A DNA stretch of 64,000 nucleotides, taken from NCBI RefSeq assembly GCF_000730285.1, contig NZ_CP007174.1, forward strand, positions 1-64,000, given 5' to 3'. The DNA is from Candidatus Nitrososphaera evergladensis SR1 (lineage in GTDB: Archaea; Thermoproteota; Nitrososphaeria; Nitrososphaerales; Nitrososphaeraceae). Position numbers and translations under genes: made by a program. The notes beneath the pieces were generated by a model. The model did not search any database, had not been told where the DNA came from, and saw nothing but the letters and a program-made list of their open reading frames with translations. Below are positions 34,292-42,610 of this stretch, piece after piece (positions within the stretch are counted from its first letter, which is position 1; each line of letters starts with the position of its first letter).

Positions 34292-35302
34292 TTATTCTTT
34301 GGCCCCCGGTGCTACCTTGACCATCCTTGACACGAGCAGCTGCGCGCCGATGTTGATGGCCATCGTGAGGATGAACAGCGTCGCGCCAAGCCCGATGAGC
34401 GCTGAGGCGTGTAGTGGCGACGCGGCCTCGTTGAACTCGTTGGCTATGAGGCTTGAAAGCGTCTGGCCCGGGCTGAACAGGCCGTCGGGTATCGCAGCCA
34501 GCCCCACGGTGTTTCCAATCACCATGGTGACAAGCATTGTCTCGCCCACGGCCCTGCCGAGGCCGAGGATGGCCGCGCCAAGGATTCCGGCCTTGGCGTA
34601 CGGAAAGATAAAGTGCCAGACAGCCTCCCAGCGTGTCGCGCCGAGGCTGTACGCAGCTTCACGCTGCGAGTTTGGCACCGCCCTTAGGACCTCTCTCGAG
34701 ATTGCAGAAACAATAGGTATTATCATTATGGCAAGGACGATGCCGGCGGTAAAGATGTCAAGGCCAAACGGGCCGGGGCCAAAGAACGGTATCGACTGGC
34801 CAAGCGTGTCGTACAGCGGAGCCTCGATGTAGTCAAGTATCCAGAACCGAAAGACAAAGAGCGCCCACAGGCCGTAGACGATGCTTGGGATTGCCGCCAG
34901 GATCTCTATCACAAAGCCTACCGGCGTCCCCACCTTTGCAGGCGCGATTTCGGTGATAAACACTGCGATGCCCAGGCTTATTGGCACTCCTATCGCCATT
35001 GCAATGCCCGAGCTTGCAAGCGTGCCAATGACGTAGGGAAGCGCGCCGTACGACTCCCTTCCTTCCACGGGGTTCCAGCCGGTGCCGGTAAAGAACCCAG
35101 GGCCCTGGTAAAACAGGATGGGCAGCGAGCCGTCAACCACCGAGAAAACTACCAGAAGGAGCATGCAAAGCGTGTACGCGGCGCCCCCAATCACGACCCA
35201 CTTGAACAGGCCGTCGCCCCGGCGCTTTGCACTCAGAAAGAACGACGAGAGGAATTCCTTGCGCTCCTTCCGTGATTCTGAAAAAGAAGGAGGAGAAGTC
35301 AT
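34292..35302 (-). CDS. pstC: Phosphate ABC transporter permease PstC
   Basis: 336 residues, six core segments plus a charged N-terminal extension (SESRKERKEFLSSFF). EAA loop NSQREAAYSLGATRWEAVWH. Starts at ATG 35302, ~130 bp after pstS, with TATA-like CTATATAGAT near 35376-35385 in the gap on the minus strand, allowing independent transcription from pstS. Confidence 0.94.
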   Translation of the reverse strand: MTSPPSFSESRKERKEFLSSFFLSAKRRGDGLFKWVVIGGAAYTLCMLLLVVFSVVDGSLPILFYQGPGFFTGTGWNPVEGRESYGALPYVIGTLASSGIAMAIGVPISLGIAVFITEIAPAKVGTPVGFVIEILAAIPSIVYGLWALFVFRFWILDYIEAPLYDTLGQSIPFFGPGPFGLDIFTAGIVLAIMIIPIVSAISREVLRAVPNSQREAAYSLGATRWEAVWHFIFPYAKAGILGAAILGLGRAVGETMLVTMVIGNTVGLAAIPDGLFSPGQTLSSLIANEFNEAASPLHASALIGLGATLFILTMAINIGAQLLVSRMVKVAPGAKE

Positions 35303-35383
35303 GCGATTATACGGGATGATGTGAGGCCGGAGCGTATTTGACGGTTGCCAACGGAAAAACTGTAGCTGAAGGTGATCTATATA

Positions 35384-35418
35384 GAGAGAGAAAGAGAGAG
35401 AGAAAAAGAAAAAAGAGG
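35384..35418 (-). terminator. Pyrimidine-rich terminator between pstS and pstC
   Basis: On the minus strand this is an uninterrupted C/T tract including CTTTTTTC-type runs, 13 bp after the pstS stop at 35431. It probably terminates or attenuates pstS transcripts, giving extra binding protein over the membrane parts. Confidence 0.55.
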
Positions 35419-35430
35419 CAGGATAATGAG

Positions 35431-36975
35431 CTAGAGCCTACCTAGCCCAAAAAAAGAAGCCTGTCCCTTAAAGCGCGCGATGCCTATCACTGCCACAAGC
35501 GACACTGCAAGGACGAGCGCTGATACCACGCCAAACTCGGGAACGACCGACGCGCCCTTGATGCTGACCGGCCCGGCGCTGCCGTCAGGCACCGTGAATT
35601 TTATCGTGGTTTCCGTGGCTGTCGAGCCTACCTGCTGGAAGCTCACCTCCTTGCCTCCCGCCGAGACGACCTGTATGCCGTCTATCATGGCCTTTGGCAG
35701 GGTAAGCTCCACGTCGCCGGGCTTGTCAAACCCGACGTCGATTGACTGGCCCGCCGCGTTTACTGCGACGCTCGTGACCTTGGCGCTTGACGAGCTGCTG
35801 ACCTTGACGGGGTAGCTCTTGCCTTCAAACGTGGCAGACACTGTAGTGTCAGAGGCTTGCTGCTGTTGCTGTTGCAGTACAGGCTGGCTCTTGTACGTCA
35901 GCGAGCCGAGGGTCTGCATGTTCAGCTTGACGACGTTGTCAGGCAGGGGCACGTACGACAGCTGCTCGGCGTGCTTTTGCCCTTCCGGCCCTATCGCCCA
36001 CGCGATGAAATCAACAATCGCCTTGGCTTTTTGCGCACTGTCCACCTTGGGAGACGTGCTCATCTCCTTGTACAGAAGCAGGTAAGAAAAGCTTGCAATC
36101 GGGTACGAGTTGTCGCCTGATGCGTCAAGGAGCGAAACGTTGGCCCACGAGGCGTCACCAGCGGGGAGCGACGTAGCGCCCGCTTCTACGGCTGCCTTTG
36201 TCGAATCAAGGGTCGGTTCTACAAAATTGCCTGCCTTGTTCTTTATGCTGGCATAGTCCATCCCTGTAGTGAGCGCGTACGAGAGCTCCACGTACCCAAG
36301 CGAGTAGGGCGTCTGCCCTATCGTGTTTGAAACGCCCTCGTTTCCGGGAGCGCCAACGCCCACAGGCCACTCGACGGACTTGCCTGCGCCCACCTTGTCC
36401 TTCCATTCCTGGCTCACAGTTGCAAGGTAGCTGGTCCATACAAACGTCGTTCCAGAGCCGTCTGCCCTGCGCACGACTACAATGTCGCGGTTTGGAAGGT
36501 TGACACCAGAATTTTCAGAGGCGATCTGCGGGTCGTTCCACTTCTTTATCTTGCCAAGGTAAATGTCGGCAAGGACGGGGCCGGTGAGCTTTAGGCCCTT
36601 CTCAACCCCTGGCACGTTGTACGCTGCTACCACGGAACCAATGGTTTCAGGGATGTGGACTGCCGGCCCGGGCAGCGCGCCTCTCTCGCTTTCAGTGAGA
36701 GGTGCGTCTGACGCTCCAAAGTCGACCGTCTTTTCGGTGAACTGCTTTACCCCTCCGCCGCTTCCTATTGACTGGTAGTTCAGGCTGACATCAGAGTTTA
36801 CCTTCTGGTACTGCACCCGCCACGTGTCTATCAGCGGGAAGGGAAACGTTGCGCCGGCACCGTCTATCACTATCTTGCCCTGCGCATAAGCGGACAGCAT
36901 GGGCATCATAGCCAAGACAGCGGCGAAAAACCCGGCAATAACAATCATCGTCGTTCTTTTTCCAACGCCGTGCAT
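35431..36975 (-). CDS. pstS: Phosphate-binding protein PstS with PEFG C-terminal anchor
   Basis: 514 residues, longer than bacterial PstS. Signal peptide ending near YAQG (~33), phosphate-binding core with GAGATFPFPLIDTW, SIGSGGG and RADGSGTTFVWTSYL (~40-385), a Gln-rich linker (LQQQQQQAS), a beta domain, then VVPEFG (479-482 PEFG) followed by a hydrophobic helix and RFKG: the thaumarchaeal PEFG-CTERM sorting signal, expected to be processed by an archaeosortase. First gene of the phosphate uptake cluster; three 9-bp iterons lie upstream. Confidence 0.95.
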   Translation of the reverse strand: MHGVGKRTTMIVIAGFFAAVLAMMPMLSAYAQGKIVIDGAGATFPFPLIDTWRVQYQKVNSDVSLNYQSIGSGGGVKQFTEKTVDFGASDAPLTESERGALPGPAVHIPETIGSVVAAYNVPGVEKGLKLTGPVLADIYLGKIKKWNDPQIASENSGVNLPNRDIVVVRRADGSGTTFVWTSYLATVSQEWKDKVGAGKSVEWPVGVGAPGNEGVSNTIGQTPYSLGYVELSYALTTGMDYASIKNKAGNFVEPTLDSTKAAVEAGATSLPAGDASWANVSLLDASGDNSYPIASFSYLLLYKEMSTSPKVDSAQKAKAIVDFIAWAIGPEGQKHAEQLSYVPLPDNVVKLNMQTLGSLTYKSQPVLQQQQQQASDTTVSATFEGKSYPVKVSSSSSAKVTSVAVNAAGQSIDVGFDKPGDVELTLPKAMIDGIQVVSAGGKEVSFQQVGSTATETTIKFTVPDGSAGPVSIKGASVVPEFGVVSALVLAVSLVAVIGIARFKGQASFFGLGRL

Positions 36976-37015
36976 GTCGGAAATAGCATAGACGCCCTTC
37001 TAATGGATGCCCGAC

Positions 37016-37042
37016 GTAATTCGCATAATTCACGTAATTCAT
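37016..37042 (-). promoter_or_regulatory. Three 9-bp direct repeats upstream of pstS
   Basis: Plus strand GTAATTCGC, ATAATTCAC and GTAATTCAT in exact tandem at 37016, 37025 and 37034. They lie 41-67 bp upstream of the pstS start, overlapping where TATA/BRE would be. Candidate phosphate-responsive operator, perhaps for the AbrB-PhoU protein. Confidence 0.6.
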
Positions 37043-37364
37043 GTAGCAGTGTAAAATGGTCCGATTGTTCTTCCGTGCAGATACATGCACATGCGGTATA
37101 TGCAGGATTTTTTTGCAGAAACGATAAAGCCGAGGTTGATGGCATTACCCGCGGGCCACTTTTTTGTTGGGAGGGGGATGAGGGGAAAGGGCCGGCGGGT
37201 CGGGGTTGCTGCCATTCAACCTCAACGCCCCTGTTATACCGCTGCAGACAACAAAAAGCTACCCAATATAGAATACAGGCAAGCTATAGGCGCGCGTTGA
37301 ACTATGTGTTGACTGTCGGCAAGGGATATGAGCACACTGCGCGAAATAACCGGCGTGTGTATCT
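37043..37364. other. Gene-free region between pstS and the zinc-protein gene
   Basis: No frame here resembles a protein. The right half is unusually G-rich on the plus strand and contains the long hairpin listed separately. Promoters for the divergent transcripts are expected at both ends. Confidence 0.5.
37132..37223. ncRNA. Candidate structured RNA, long hairpin
   Basis: GAGGTTGATGGCA (37132-37144) can pair with TGCCATTCAACCTC (37210-37223) leaving one bulge, 13 bp in all; inside, ACCCGC (37147-37152) pairs with GCGGGT (37195-37200), and GGCC-type bases add four more pairs. The apical part is a T6 plus purine-rich stretch. I cannot match it to RNase P, SRP or a riboswitch. Strand is unknown; the fold is possible on either. 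Confidence 0.4.
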
Positions 37365-37616
37365 ATGCAGGTAGTAACAGCAACAACAACAGCAGCAATA
37401 ACAGGTTCTGAAAGGCATTTTGCGCTATGCGAATCGTGCTTTTGGAGCGCGACCGTTTTTGGCAAGAACAATAACAATAATCTGTTGCCTGCGTGCCCAT
37501 CGTGCATGGGAGAAAATGTTTCGTTAATACCGCTGTCAAAGGACGAGGAATATCAGGTCAGGGTATCGCCTTCCGCAGGCGTCGAGATGTCCTTTTCAAG
37601 GGCCAAAAAAGCCTAG
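37365..37616 (+). CDS. Small zinc-binding protein, 83 aa
   Basis: ATG 37365. Cysteines in LCESC and CPSC form a likely zinc site, with an Asn run (FGKNNNNNLLP) between. C-terminal SLIPLSKDEEYQVRVSPSAG. No named family. Followed by a T-rich terminator-like stretch (37635-37645) before the polyphosphate operon, so it is a separate unit. Confidence 0.6.
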   Translation: MQVVTATTTAAITGSERHFALCESCFWSATVFGKNNNNNLLPACPSCMGENVSLIPLSKDEEYQVRVSPSAGVEMSFSRAKKA

Positions 37617-37646
37617 GCAGAAGAAAAAGCACCATTTTCTTTTTTA

Positions 37647-37667
37647 CTTTATACTGACAATATATAG
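37647..37667 (+). promoter_or_regulatory. TATA-like elements of the polyphosphate operon
   Basis: CTTTATAC (37647-37654) and AATATATAG (37659-37667) lie 20-45 bp before the candidate sixA starts (TTG 37674, GTG 37704). The second fits the GTG start, the first the TTG as a leaderless message. Confidence 0.5.
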
Positions 37668-37673
37668 ACAAGT

Positions 37674-38234
37674 TTGATATACGCGCCGGCTCTATCGGCT
37701 CCCGTGGAGCTTTACATCCTGCGTCACGGCGAGGCGGGCAAGAGGCTTGCCGCCGGAAGCAAGGATTCCGAGCGCCCGCTTACCGTTGCAGGCGAGCAAG
37801 AAGTAAAGGAGATAGCGGGCGCCCTTGTCGATCTCGGGATAAAGCTTGACTTTGTGGCCGCAAGCCCGCTTGCAAGGGCTCGCCAGACCGCCGAGATCGT
37901 CGTCAAAAAACTAAAGGTCAAGAAAGGAAAATTCGAGCTGTGGAACGAACTAAAGCCGGAGGGAAGCAGGCTTGCGCTCTATTCCAAGCTTGCGCAGTTC
38001 AAGCCCGGCGATTCTGTAATGGTGGTAGGTCACGAGCCGTACCTCAGCAGCCTGGTTGGCGACCTGATGTTTGACAGCCAAGGGAGCAGTAGCGGTGGCG
38101 GCAGTAATGGGCGCATTGTGCTGAAAAAGGCCGGCCTTGCAAGGGTCAGCGTGACGTCGCTCCGGCCAAGGGCAAGGGGGGAGCTGCGGTGGCTTCTTAC
38201 GCCGCGCCACATGAGGAGGATGATGACAACATAA
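37674..38234 (+). CDS. sixA: SixA-type phosphohistidine phosphatase
   Basis: 186 residues (176 if GTG 37704 is used, giving MELYILRHGE at the N-terminus as in other SixA). Histidine phosphatase signature LRHGE, ASPLARARQTAEI and VGHEPYLSSLVGDL. Removes phosphate from phosphohistidine or small phosphoesters. Contains a Ser/Gly-rich loop (GSSSGGGSNG). First of five closely spaced genes: the next starts 1 bp after its stop. Confidence 0.88.
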   Translation: MIYAPALSAPVELYILRHGEAGKRLAAGSKDSERPLTVAGEQEVKEIAGALVDLGIKLDFVAASPLARARQTAEIVVKKLKVKKGKFELWNELKPEGSRLALYSKLAQFKPGDSVMVVGHEPYLSSLVGDLMFDSQGSSSGGGSNGRIVLKKAGLARVSVTSLRPRARGELRWLLTPRHMRRMMTT

Positions 38235-38235
38235 C

Positions 38236-39801
38236 ATGAAAGTCTCTGTCGTCGACCTTGGCTTTAACTCTGTCAAGATGGTCAACTATGACATCAAGCG
38301 CGACGGCACTTTCAAGGCATACCGGCAGGAAGGAGTCAAGGTCAAGCTTGGAGAGGGGCTTGGCAGGGGAGGCTACCTTTCCGGCGAGCCCGTGCAGCGC
38401 ACCATTGAAGCATTGAAGCTGTTCCGCGACATCATTAATTTTGATTCCATACGGCACGTGCTGCCGGTTGCGACAAGCGCCGTGAGGGACGCTGCAAACC
38501 GCGACTCTTTTCTCAAGCAGATCCGTGAGGAGACGGGCTTTCAGTTCAAGGTACTTTCCGGTCAGGAGGAAGGATTCTACTCGTACGTTGGCGCGCTTGC
38601 GTCAACCTGTGTACCCACGTCGCTCTTTTTCGACCTTGGAGGCGGAAGCCTGGAGCTTGTCTACACCGAAAATTACAACGTAAAAAAGGTCGAGTCGTAC
38701 CCCCTTGGCGCGCTGCGCCTGTCAAAGACGTACAGCGACAATGACTCTTCGTTTTCAAAAAAAGCGTACGGCAAGATGGAGGAGCGCATACTGGACACGC
38801 TGCCTGACAGAAAGGAGCTTGGTACAAGCGTTGACACCACGCTTGTAGGCGTCGGTGGCACGCTGCGGGCCATTGCGCGCTATGAGCAAGAGCTTGCCGG
38901 CTATGAGCTTGACAAGATCCACAACTATCGCATGAGCTATTCTTCCGTCTCTGCAATAGCAAGCGAGCTGTCCAAGACGGACAGGGGCGATCTAGACAAG
39001 ATAAAGGCTATTGGGAGCAACAGGGTAGACACCATCGTCGCCGGCTCGGCGGTGATCTCGCTTCTCATGCAAAAGCTGGACTTTGACAAGGTAATAGTCA
39101 GCGCCAGGGGCCTGCGCGAGGGGATACTGTCGGTGTTTTTGCGCGACCCAAAGGCATTTTATAACAACAACAATAACAGCATGACTGCCGAGCGGGCCAA
39201 GGTGTACGTCACGTTTGCGTGCCAGCAGCAGGGGCTGCTCCCGCAGTACGCGTTTTCGCTGGTAAAGCCGCTGGTGTCTGCGGGCCTCCTGCGCGAAAAA
39301 GAGCGGGCGATACTGGGCCATGCGCTTAAACAGATAGTCGTCCTTCCCACCGTCACAAACCTGAGCAACCTCTTTCACCTGATAATGGACGAGGACAACG
39401 CGTTTCTCACGCACCGCGAGCAGCTGATCCTTGCGCTTGCCATCGTCCACACCAAGAAGGAAAAGACGGTGGACTGGCTGTTTTCAAGGTACGGCTCGAT
39501 ACTGGAGCCGCAGAACAAAAAGTCGATTGAAAAAATCTCGGCGTGCATAGCGCTCTCGGAGATCCTTGAAAGGACAAAGGCGATGGCGCGCCTGTCGATA
39601 AGCGGCAACAACAACAAAAAAGTCGCAATCAAGATCCTGCAGGGCAAGCAGCAGGCCGCTGTCCCGGCGACGCTCCTTGCAAGCGCGCTGCGCAACTTTG
39701 AGCGGGCGTTTGACGTCACTGCAAGCTGCCAGATTGTTGTTGCCAGTACAAACGGATCTGCTGCGACAAAAAGGCAGGAGGTCGTCAGGGTGATCGTATG
39801 A
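38236..39801 (+). CDS. ppx: Exopolyphosphatase/pppGpp phosphatase family
   Basis: 521 residues. ASKHA-fold: VVDLGFNSVKMVNYD (5-19), ATSAVRDAANRD (~77-88), FFDLGGGSLELVY (~134-146), and GVGGTLRAIARYE. C-terminal helical part with HREQLILALAIVHTKKEK resembles the HD-like domain of long Ppx. Releases phosphate from polyphosphate ends. An Asn run (FYNNNNNSM) interrupts a loop. Part of the SixA-kinase-CHAD operon. Confidence 0.93.
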   Translation: MKVSVVDLGFNSVKMVNYDIKRDGTFKAYRQEGVKVKLGEGLGRGGYLSGEPVQRTIEALKLFRDIINFDSIRHVLPVATSAVRDAANRDSFLKQIREETGFQFKVLSGQEEGFYSYVGALASTCVPTSLFFDLGGGSLELVYTENYNVKKVESYPLGALRLSKTYSDNDSSFSKKAYGKMEERILDTLPDRKELGTSVDTTLVGVGGTLRAIARYEQELAGYELDKIHNYRMSYSSVSAIASELSKTDRGDLDKIKAIGSNRVDTIVAGSAVISLLMQKLDFDKVIVSARGLREGILSVFLRDPKAFYNNNNNSMTAERAKVYVTFACQQQGLLPQYAFSLVKPLVSAGLLREKERAILGHALKQIVVLPTVTNLSNLFHLIMDEDNAFLTHREQLILALAIVHTKKEKTVDWLFSRYGSILEPQNKKSIEKISACIALSEILERTKAMARLSISGNNNKKVAIKILQGKQQAAVPATLLASALRNFERAFDVTASCQIVVASTNGSAATKRQEVVRVIV

Positions 39802-39804
39802 GAT

Positions 39805-40542
39805 ATGACAATGATGATGATGTCGTCTGTTAACAACAAAAATCGCGAAATAATACCGGGCAGGCTGATAATAGTGGAGGGCGTGGACGGGTCCGGCAAG
39901 TCCACGCAGATACGCCTGCTTGAAAAGTGGTTCAGGTACATGGGGCTGCAGGTGTTCTTTACCGAGTGGAACTCGTCAGAGACGGTAAAGGAGATAACGT
40001 CCAAGGGCAAGAAAAAGGCTCTGCTGACGCCAATAACGTTCAGCCTGCTGCACGCCACCGACTTTGCCGACAGGTACGAGCGCCACATCCTGCCGCTTTT
40101 GCGCGCAGGGTACATCGTGCTTGCAGACCGCTATATCTACACGGCGTTTGCCCGCGACGTCGTGCGGGGCTGCCACCCGCGCTGGGTGCGCCACATGTAC
40201 GACTTTGCAGTCAAGCCGGACATCTCGTTTTACTTTCGAGTTCCGGTGGACATTGCGTTTGACAGGATAGTGAAGAACAGGCCGAAGCTGAAATACTACG
40301 AGGCGGGCATGGACCTGAACCTGAGCAACGACCCCTATGAAAGCTACCGCATATTCCAGGGAAGGATAGTGGAGCAGTACGACTCGATGGTCGGGCCGGA
40401 GAACTTTGTAGTGATCGACGGCACGGCAGACATCGAGGAGCAGCAGAAGGTCATGCGCCAGAAGGTGATGGAGCTTTTGCCAAGGCAGTTTTTCCGGGGC
40501 AAGCAACAACAACAGGAAGAAAAGGAGGTGCCCGCAGAGTGA
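39805..40542 (+). CDS. Thymidylate-kinase-like P-loop kinase 1
   Basis: 245 residues. Walker A EGVDGSGKSTQ (~25-35), DRY motif ADRYIYTAFARD, and a lid region with RPKLKYYEAGMDL. In true dTMP kinases the TREPGGT motif follows strand 2; here the place reads TEWNSSETVKE, so the TMP-binding arginine is missing. Shared with its neighbour: YYE-x-G-x-D-x-x-L-x-ND-x-x-ES. Sits between ppx and its paralogue. A nucleotide or polyphosphate-linked kinase rather than pathway dTMP kinase is inferred. Confidence 0.8.
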   Translation: MTMMMMSSVNNKNREIIPGRLIIVEGVDGSGKSTQIRLLEKWFRYMGLQVFFTEWNSSETVKEITSKGKKKALLTPITFSLLHATDFADRYERHILPLLRAGYIVLADRYIYTAFARDVVRGCHPRWVRHMYDFAVKPDISFYFRVPVDIAFDRIVKNRPKLKYYEAGMDLNLSNDPYESYRIFQGRIVEQYDSMVGPENFVVIDGTADIEEQQKVMRQKVMELLPRQFFRGKQQQQEEKEVPAE

Positions 40543-41288
40543 GGCGCGGCAGAGCAGTAGCAGCGGCAGCAGAAAGGACGCTCCAGTTCTACGGCCACGG
40601 CATACCCTACATTGAGGACACAGGGATCAAGGGCAGGCTCATAGTGATAGAAGGTCCCGACGCGTCTGGCAGGAGCACCCAGATAGGGCTGATAACGGCC
40701 AAGCTTGAAGCAGCAGGCCACGCCGTTTTAAACACGGGCTTGAAGCGGTCGGAGCTGATAAGCGAGGGAATACTGGAGGCAAAGAGGAATTTCGCCGGCA
40801 GAAAGACGCTCTCGCTCTTTTACGCAGCCGACTTTGCAGACCAGCTTGAAAACAAGATAATCCCCGCGCTGCGCGCAGGTTACGTCGTGCTTGCAGACCG
40901 ATACATCTACACGCTGCTTGCAAGGGAGGCGGTAAGGGGCATCAGCAGGCGCTGGTCGCACAACCTGTTCTCGTTCGCAATAGTGCCGGACCTGGTGTTC
41001 TACCTCGATGTCGAGCCGGAGGAGCTTGTGCACCGCGTCTTTCAGAAAAACGCGTACCTCGACTACTATGAATCAGGCGCAGACATGGGGCTTGCCAACG
41101 ACATGTTCGAGTCCTTCATGAAATACCAGGCCATGATCGCCAAAGAGTTCCGCAGGATGCAAAAGCGATACAACCTTGTGATAATAGACGGCAACAGGTC
41201 CATACCGGAGATAAACGCCGACCTGCAAAAGCGCATCGACGCCTTTTTGGAATCGGCGCATGCGGCGAGCAGCAAGGCGACGCTCTAA
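40539..41288 (+). CDS. Thymidylate-kinase-like P-loop protein 2
   Basis: 249 residues from GTG 40539, overlapping the first kinase by 4 bp. Its Walker A is EGPDASGRSTQ: the usual lysine is arginine, which normally cripples ATP hydrolysis. It keeps ADRYIYTLLAREAVRG and DYYESGADMGLANDMFESF. Again no TREPGGT. An N-terminal extension of ~35 residues (RRGRAVAAAAERTLQFYGHG) is not in paralogue 1. May be a regulatory or structural partner forming a heterodimer with kinase 1. Confidence 0.79.
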   Translation: MRRGRAVAAAAERTLQFYGHGIPYIEDTGIKGRLIVIEGPDASGRSTQIGLITAKLEAAGHAVLNTGLKRSELISEGILEAKRNFAGRKTLSLFYAADFADQLENKIIPALRAGYVVLADRYIYTLLAREAVRGISRRWSHNLFSFAIVPDLVFYLDVEPEELVHRVFQKNAYLDYYESGADMGLANDMFESFMKYQAMIAKEFRRMQKRYNLVIIDGNRSIPEINADLQKRIDAFLESAHAASSKATL

Positions 41289-41290
41289 TC

Positions 41291-42130
41291 ATGCAGCAGG
41301 GCAAAACGACGCAGTTTGAGAAAAATTTTGAAGCAAGCTCGGCCCGTGTAAAAAAGAGGCTTGCCGCGTACCTGCGCGACCCCGAAGACGGAAAGAACGT
41401 GCACGCCATGCGCACTTCCCTGCGGCGCCTTGAAGCCGCGTTCTTGCTCCTGCCAAAAAAAGAGCGCAAGAGGAACAAAAAGCAGGCTGACGCGTGCAAG
41501 GCGTTTTTCCGCGCCAACAGCCGCGTGCGCGACCTTGACATAATCAGTGCCAAGATCACGGCCCTTGGAGGCGATCCGTTTGTGGACGCGATTGCAGGCA
41601 AGAGAAAGGCCGCGCTTGTCCACGCGCTTGCGCTGGCGCGGTCGCTAGAAAAAAACAAGATGCCGCTGGCTGCAAACGCAATAAAGAAAAAGAAGAGCAT
41701 TGACGGAGACAAGCTTGCCGCAAGGATGGACAAGGTCGCCGGGAGGCTGGTTTGCGCTATTGAAGAGCGCCTGCCGGTAGTAGTCGGCGACAGCAGCAAA
41801 AAAGAAGAGCTGCACGGGTTACGCAAGGACCTGAAAAAGCTGCGCTACATGCTAGAGATCCTTCCTGCCGGCCGCAGGAAAAAGTACGAAAGGGCGGTAG
41901 CAAAGGTTGTTGTAGGCGGCAGCAACAGCAATAGTGGCAGTAACAATGTCATGGCAAGGCTCAAGGAGCTGCAGGGTACGCTTGGGCTCGTACGCGACTG
42001 CGACATTACAATAGAATACCTACAAAGGGTCAAGGGCGCAGGGGCCGTTTTGCAAAAGGGAAAGGATGAAAGAGACGCGCTTTATGAAAAATTTGCAAAG
42101 AATATGATGATGACGATAATGGCAAGCTAG
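41291..42130 (+). CDS. CHAD-domain protein (polyphosphate-binding family)
   Basis: 279 residues, helical, very basic. Conserved histidine blocks NVHAMRTSLRRLEAAF (~38-53) and ELHGLRKDLKKLRYMLE (~171-187). CHAD domains bind inorganic polyphosphate and occur next to polyP enzymes. Contains a Ser/Asn insertion (GGSNSNSGSNN). Last gene of the operon; convergent with the zinc-ribbon gene (4-bp overlap at 42127-42130). Confidence 0.89.
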   Translation: MQQGKTTQFEKNFEASSARVKKRLAAYLRDPEDGKNVHAMRTSLRRLEAAFLLLPKKERKRNKKQADACKAFFRANSRVRDLDIISAKITALGGDPFVDAIAGKRKAALVHALALARSLEKNKMPLAANAIKKKKSIDGDKLAARMDKVAGRLVCAIEERLPVVVGDSSKKEELHGLRKDLKKLRYMLEILPAGRRKKYERAVAKVVVGGSNSNSGSNNVMARLKELQGTLGLVRDCDITIEYLQRVKGAGAVLQKGKDERDALYEKFAKNMMMTIMAS

Positions 42131-42516
42131 GCGCAGGCTTGCCTGCATTTGGGGCCATGTATGCTGTCCAGCATTGTAGAGCAGCGCGTGCAGCCGCGTA
42201 GCAAAGCTACGCCGCAGCTCTGGCACACCCTGAGCGTCTGGAGCTGGGCGCCACAAGCCCTGCAACAGGTGTCCGGCATATACGCGGCCTTTGCAAAACG
42301 ATTACTTTTCGCTTGTCTATGCCCTGCACGTAGATCCACTGTCCAGACGTGTTCTATGTCGGGCAGGCTTTTCTTTTGCGCCCTCTCAAGTATCCTTGCT
42401 ATCCTGCGTACGAGAGGTTGACTGGAAACCCCGGCAGCAGAAGAGGAGCACCATACAATAATGACGCTGTGGGGCCACACCATCAACCTCCTTTCCTTTT
42501 CTCTCGTTGCCACCAT
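42127..42516 (-). CDS. C-terminal double zinc-ribbon protein
   Basis: 129 residues; the start is uncertain (ATG 42516 or an internal ATG). The last 50 residues hold CCRACG, CQSCG and CTRCS cysteine pairs ending KCRQACA. The N-terminal half is poorly conserved-looking but has a helical LVRRIARILERAQKK stretch. Possibly a nucleic-acid or ubiquitin-like-protein binding factor. No name is given. Confidence 0.55.
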   Translation of the reverse strand: MVATREKERRLMVWPHSVIIVWCSSSAAGVSSQPLVRRIARILERAQKKSLPDIEHVWTVDLRAGHRQAKSNRFAKAAYMPDTCCRACGAQLQTLRVCQSCGVALLRGCTRCSTMLDSIHGPKCRQACA

Positions 42517-42610
42517 ACTATATGATCCCCATTGTCAAAATTGATTCTATCCGCGGCAAATCCGCTTGACCGAAAATGCTCATATATCACCTGCAGCCCA
42601 TATAAGACAC

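Noticed and set aside
33497-34330. 277-codon plus-strand frame opposite pstA
   Set aside because: Shadow of pstA; rich in R, H and Y with no domain pattern.
35384-35418. Purine tract as a microsatellite or promoter
   Set aside because: Its position right after pstS on the minus strand fits a pyrimidine terminator better.
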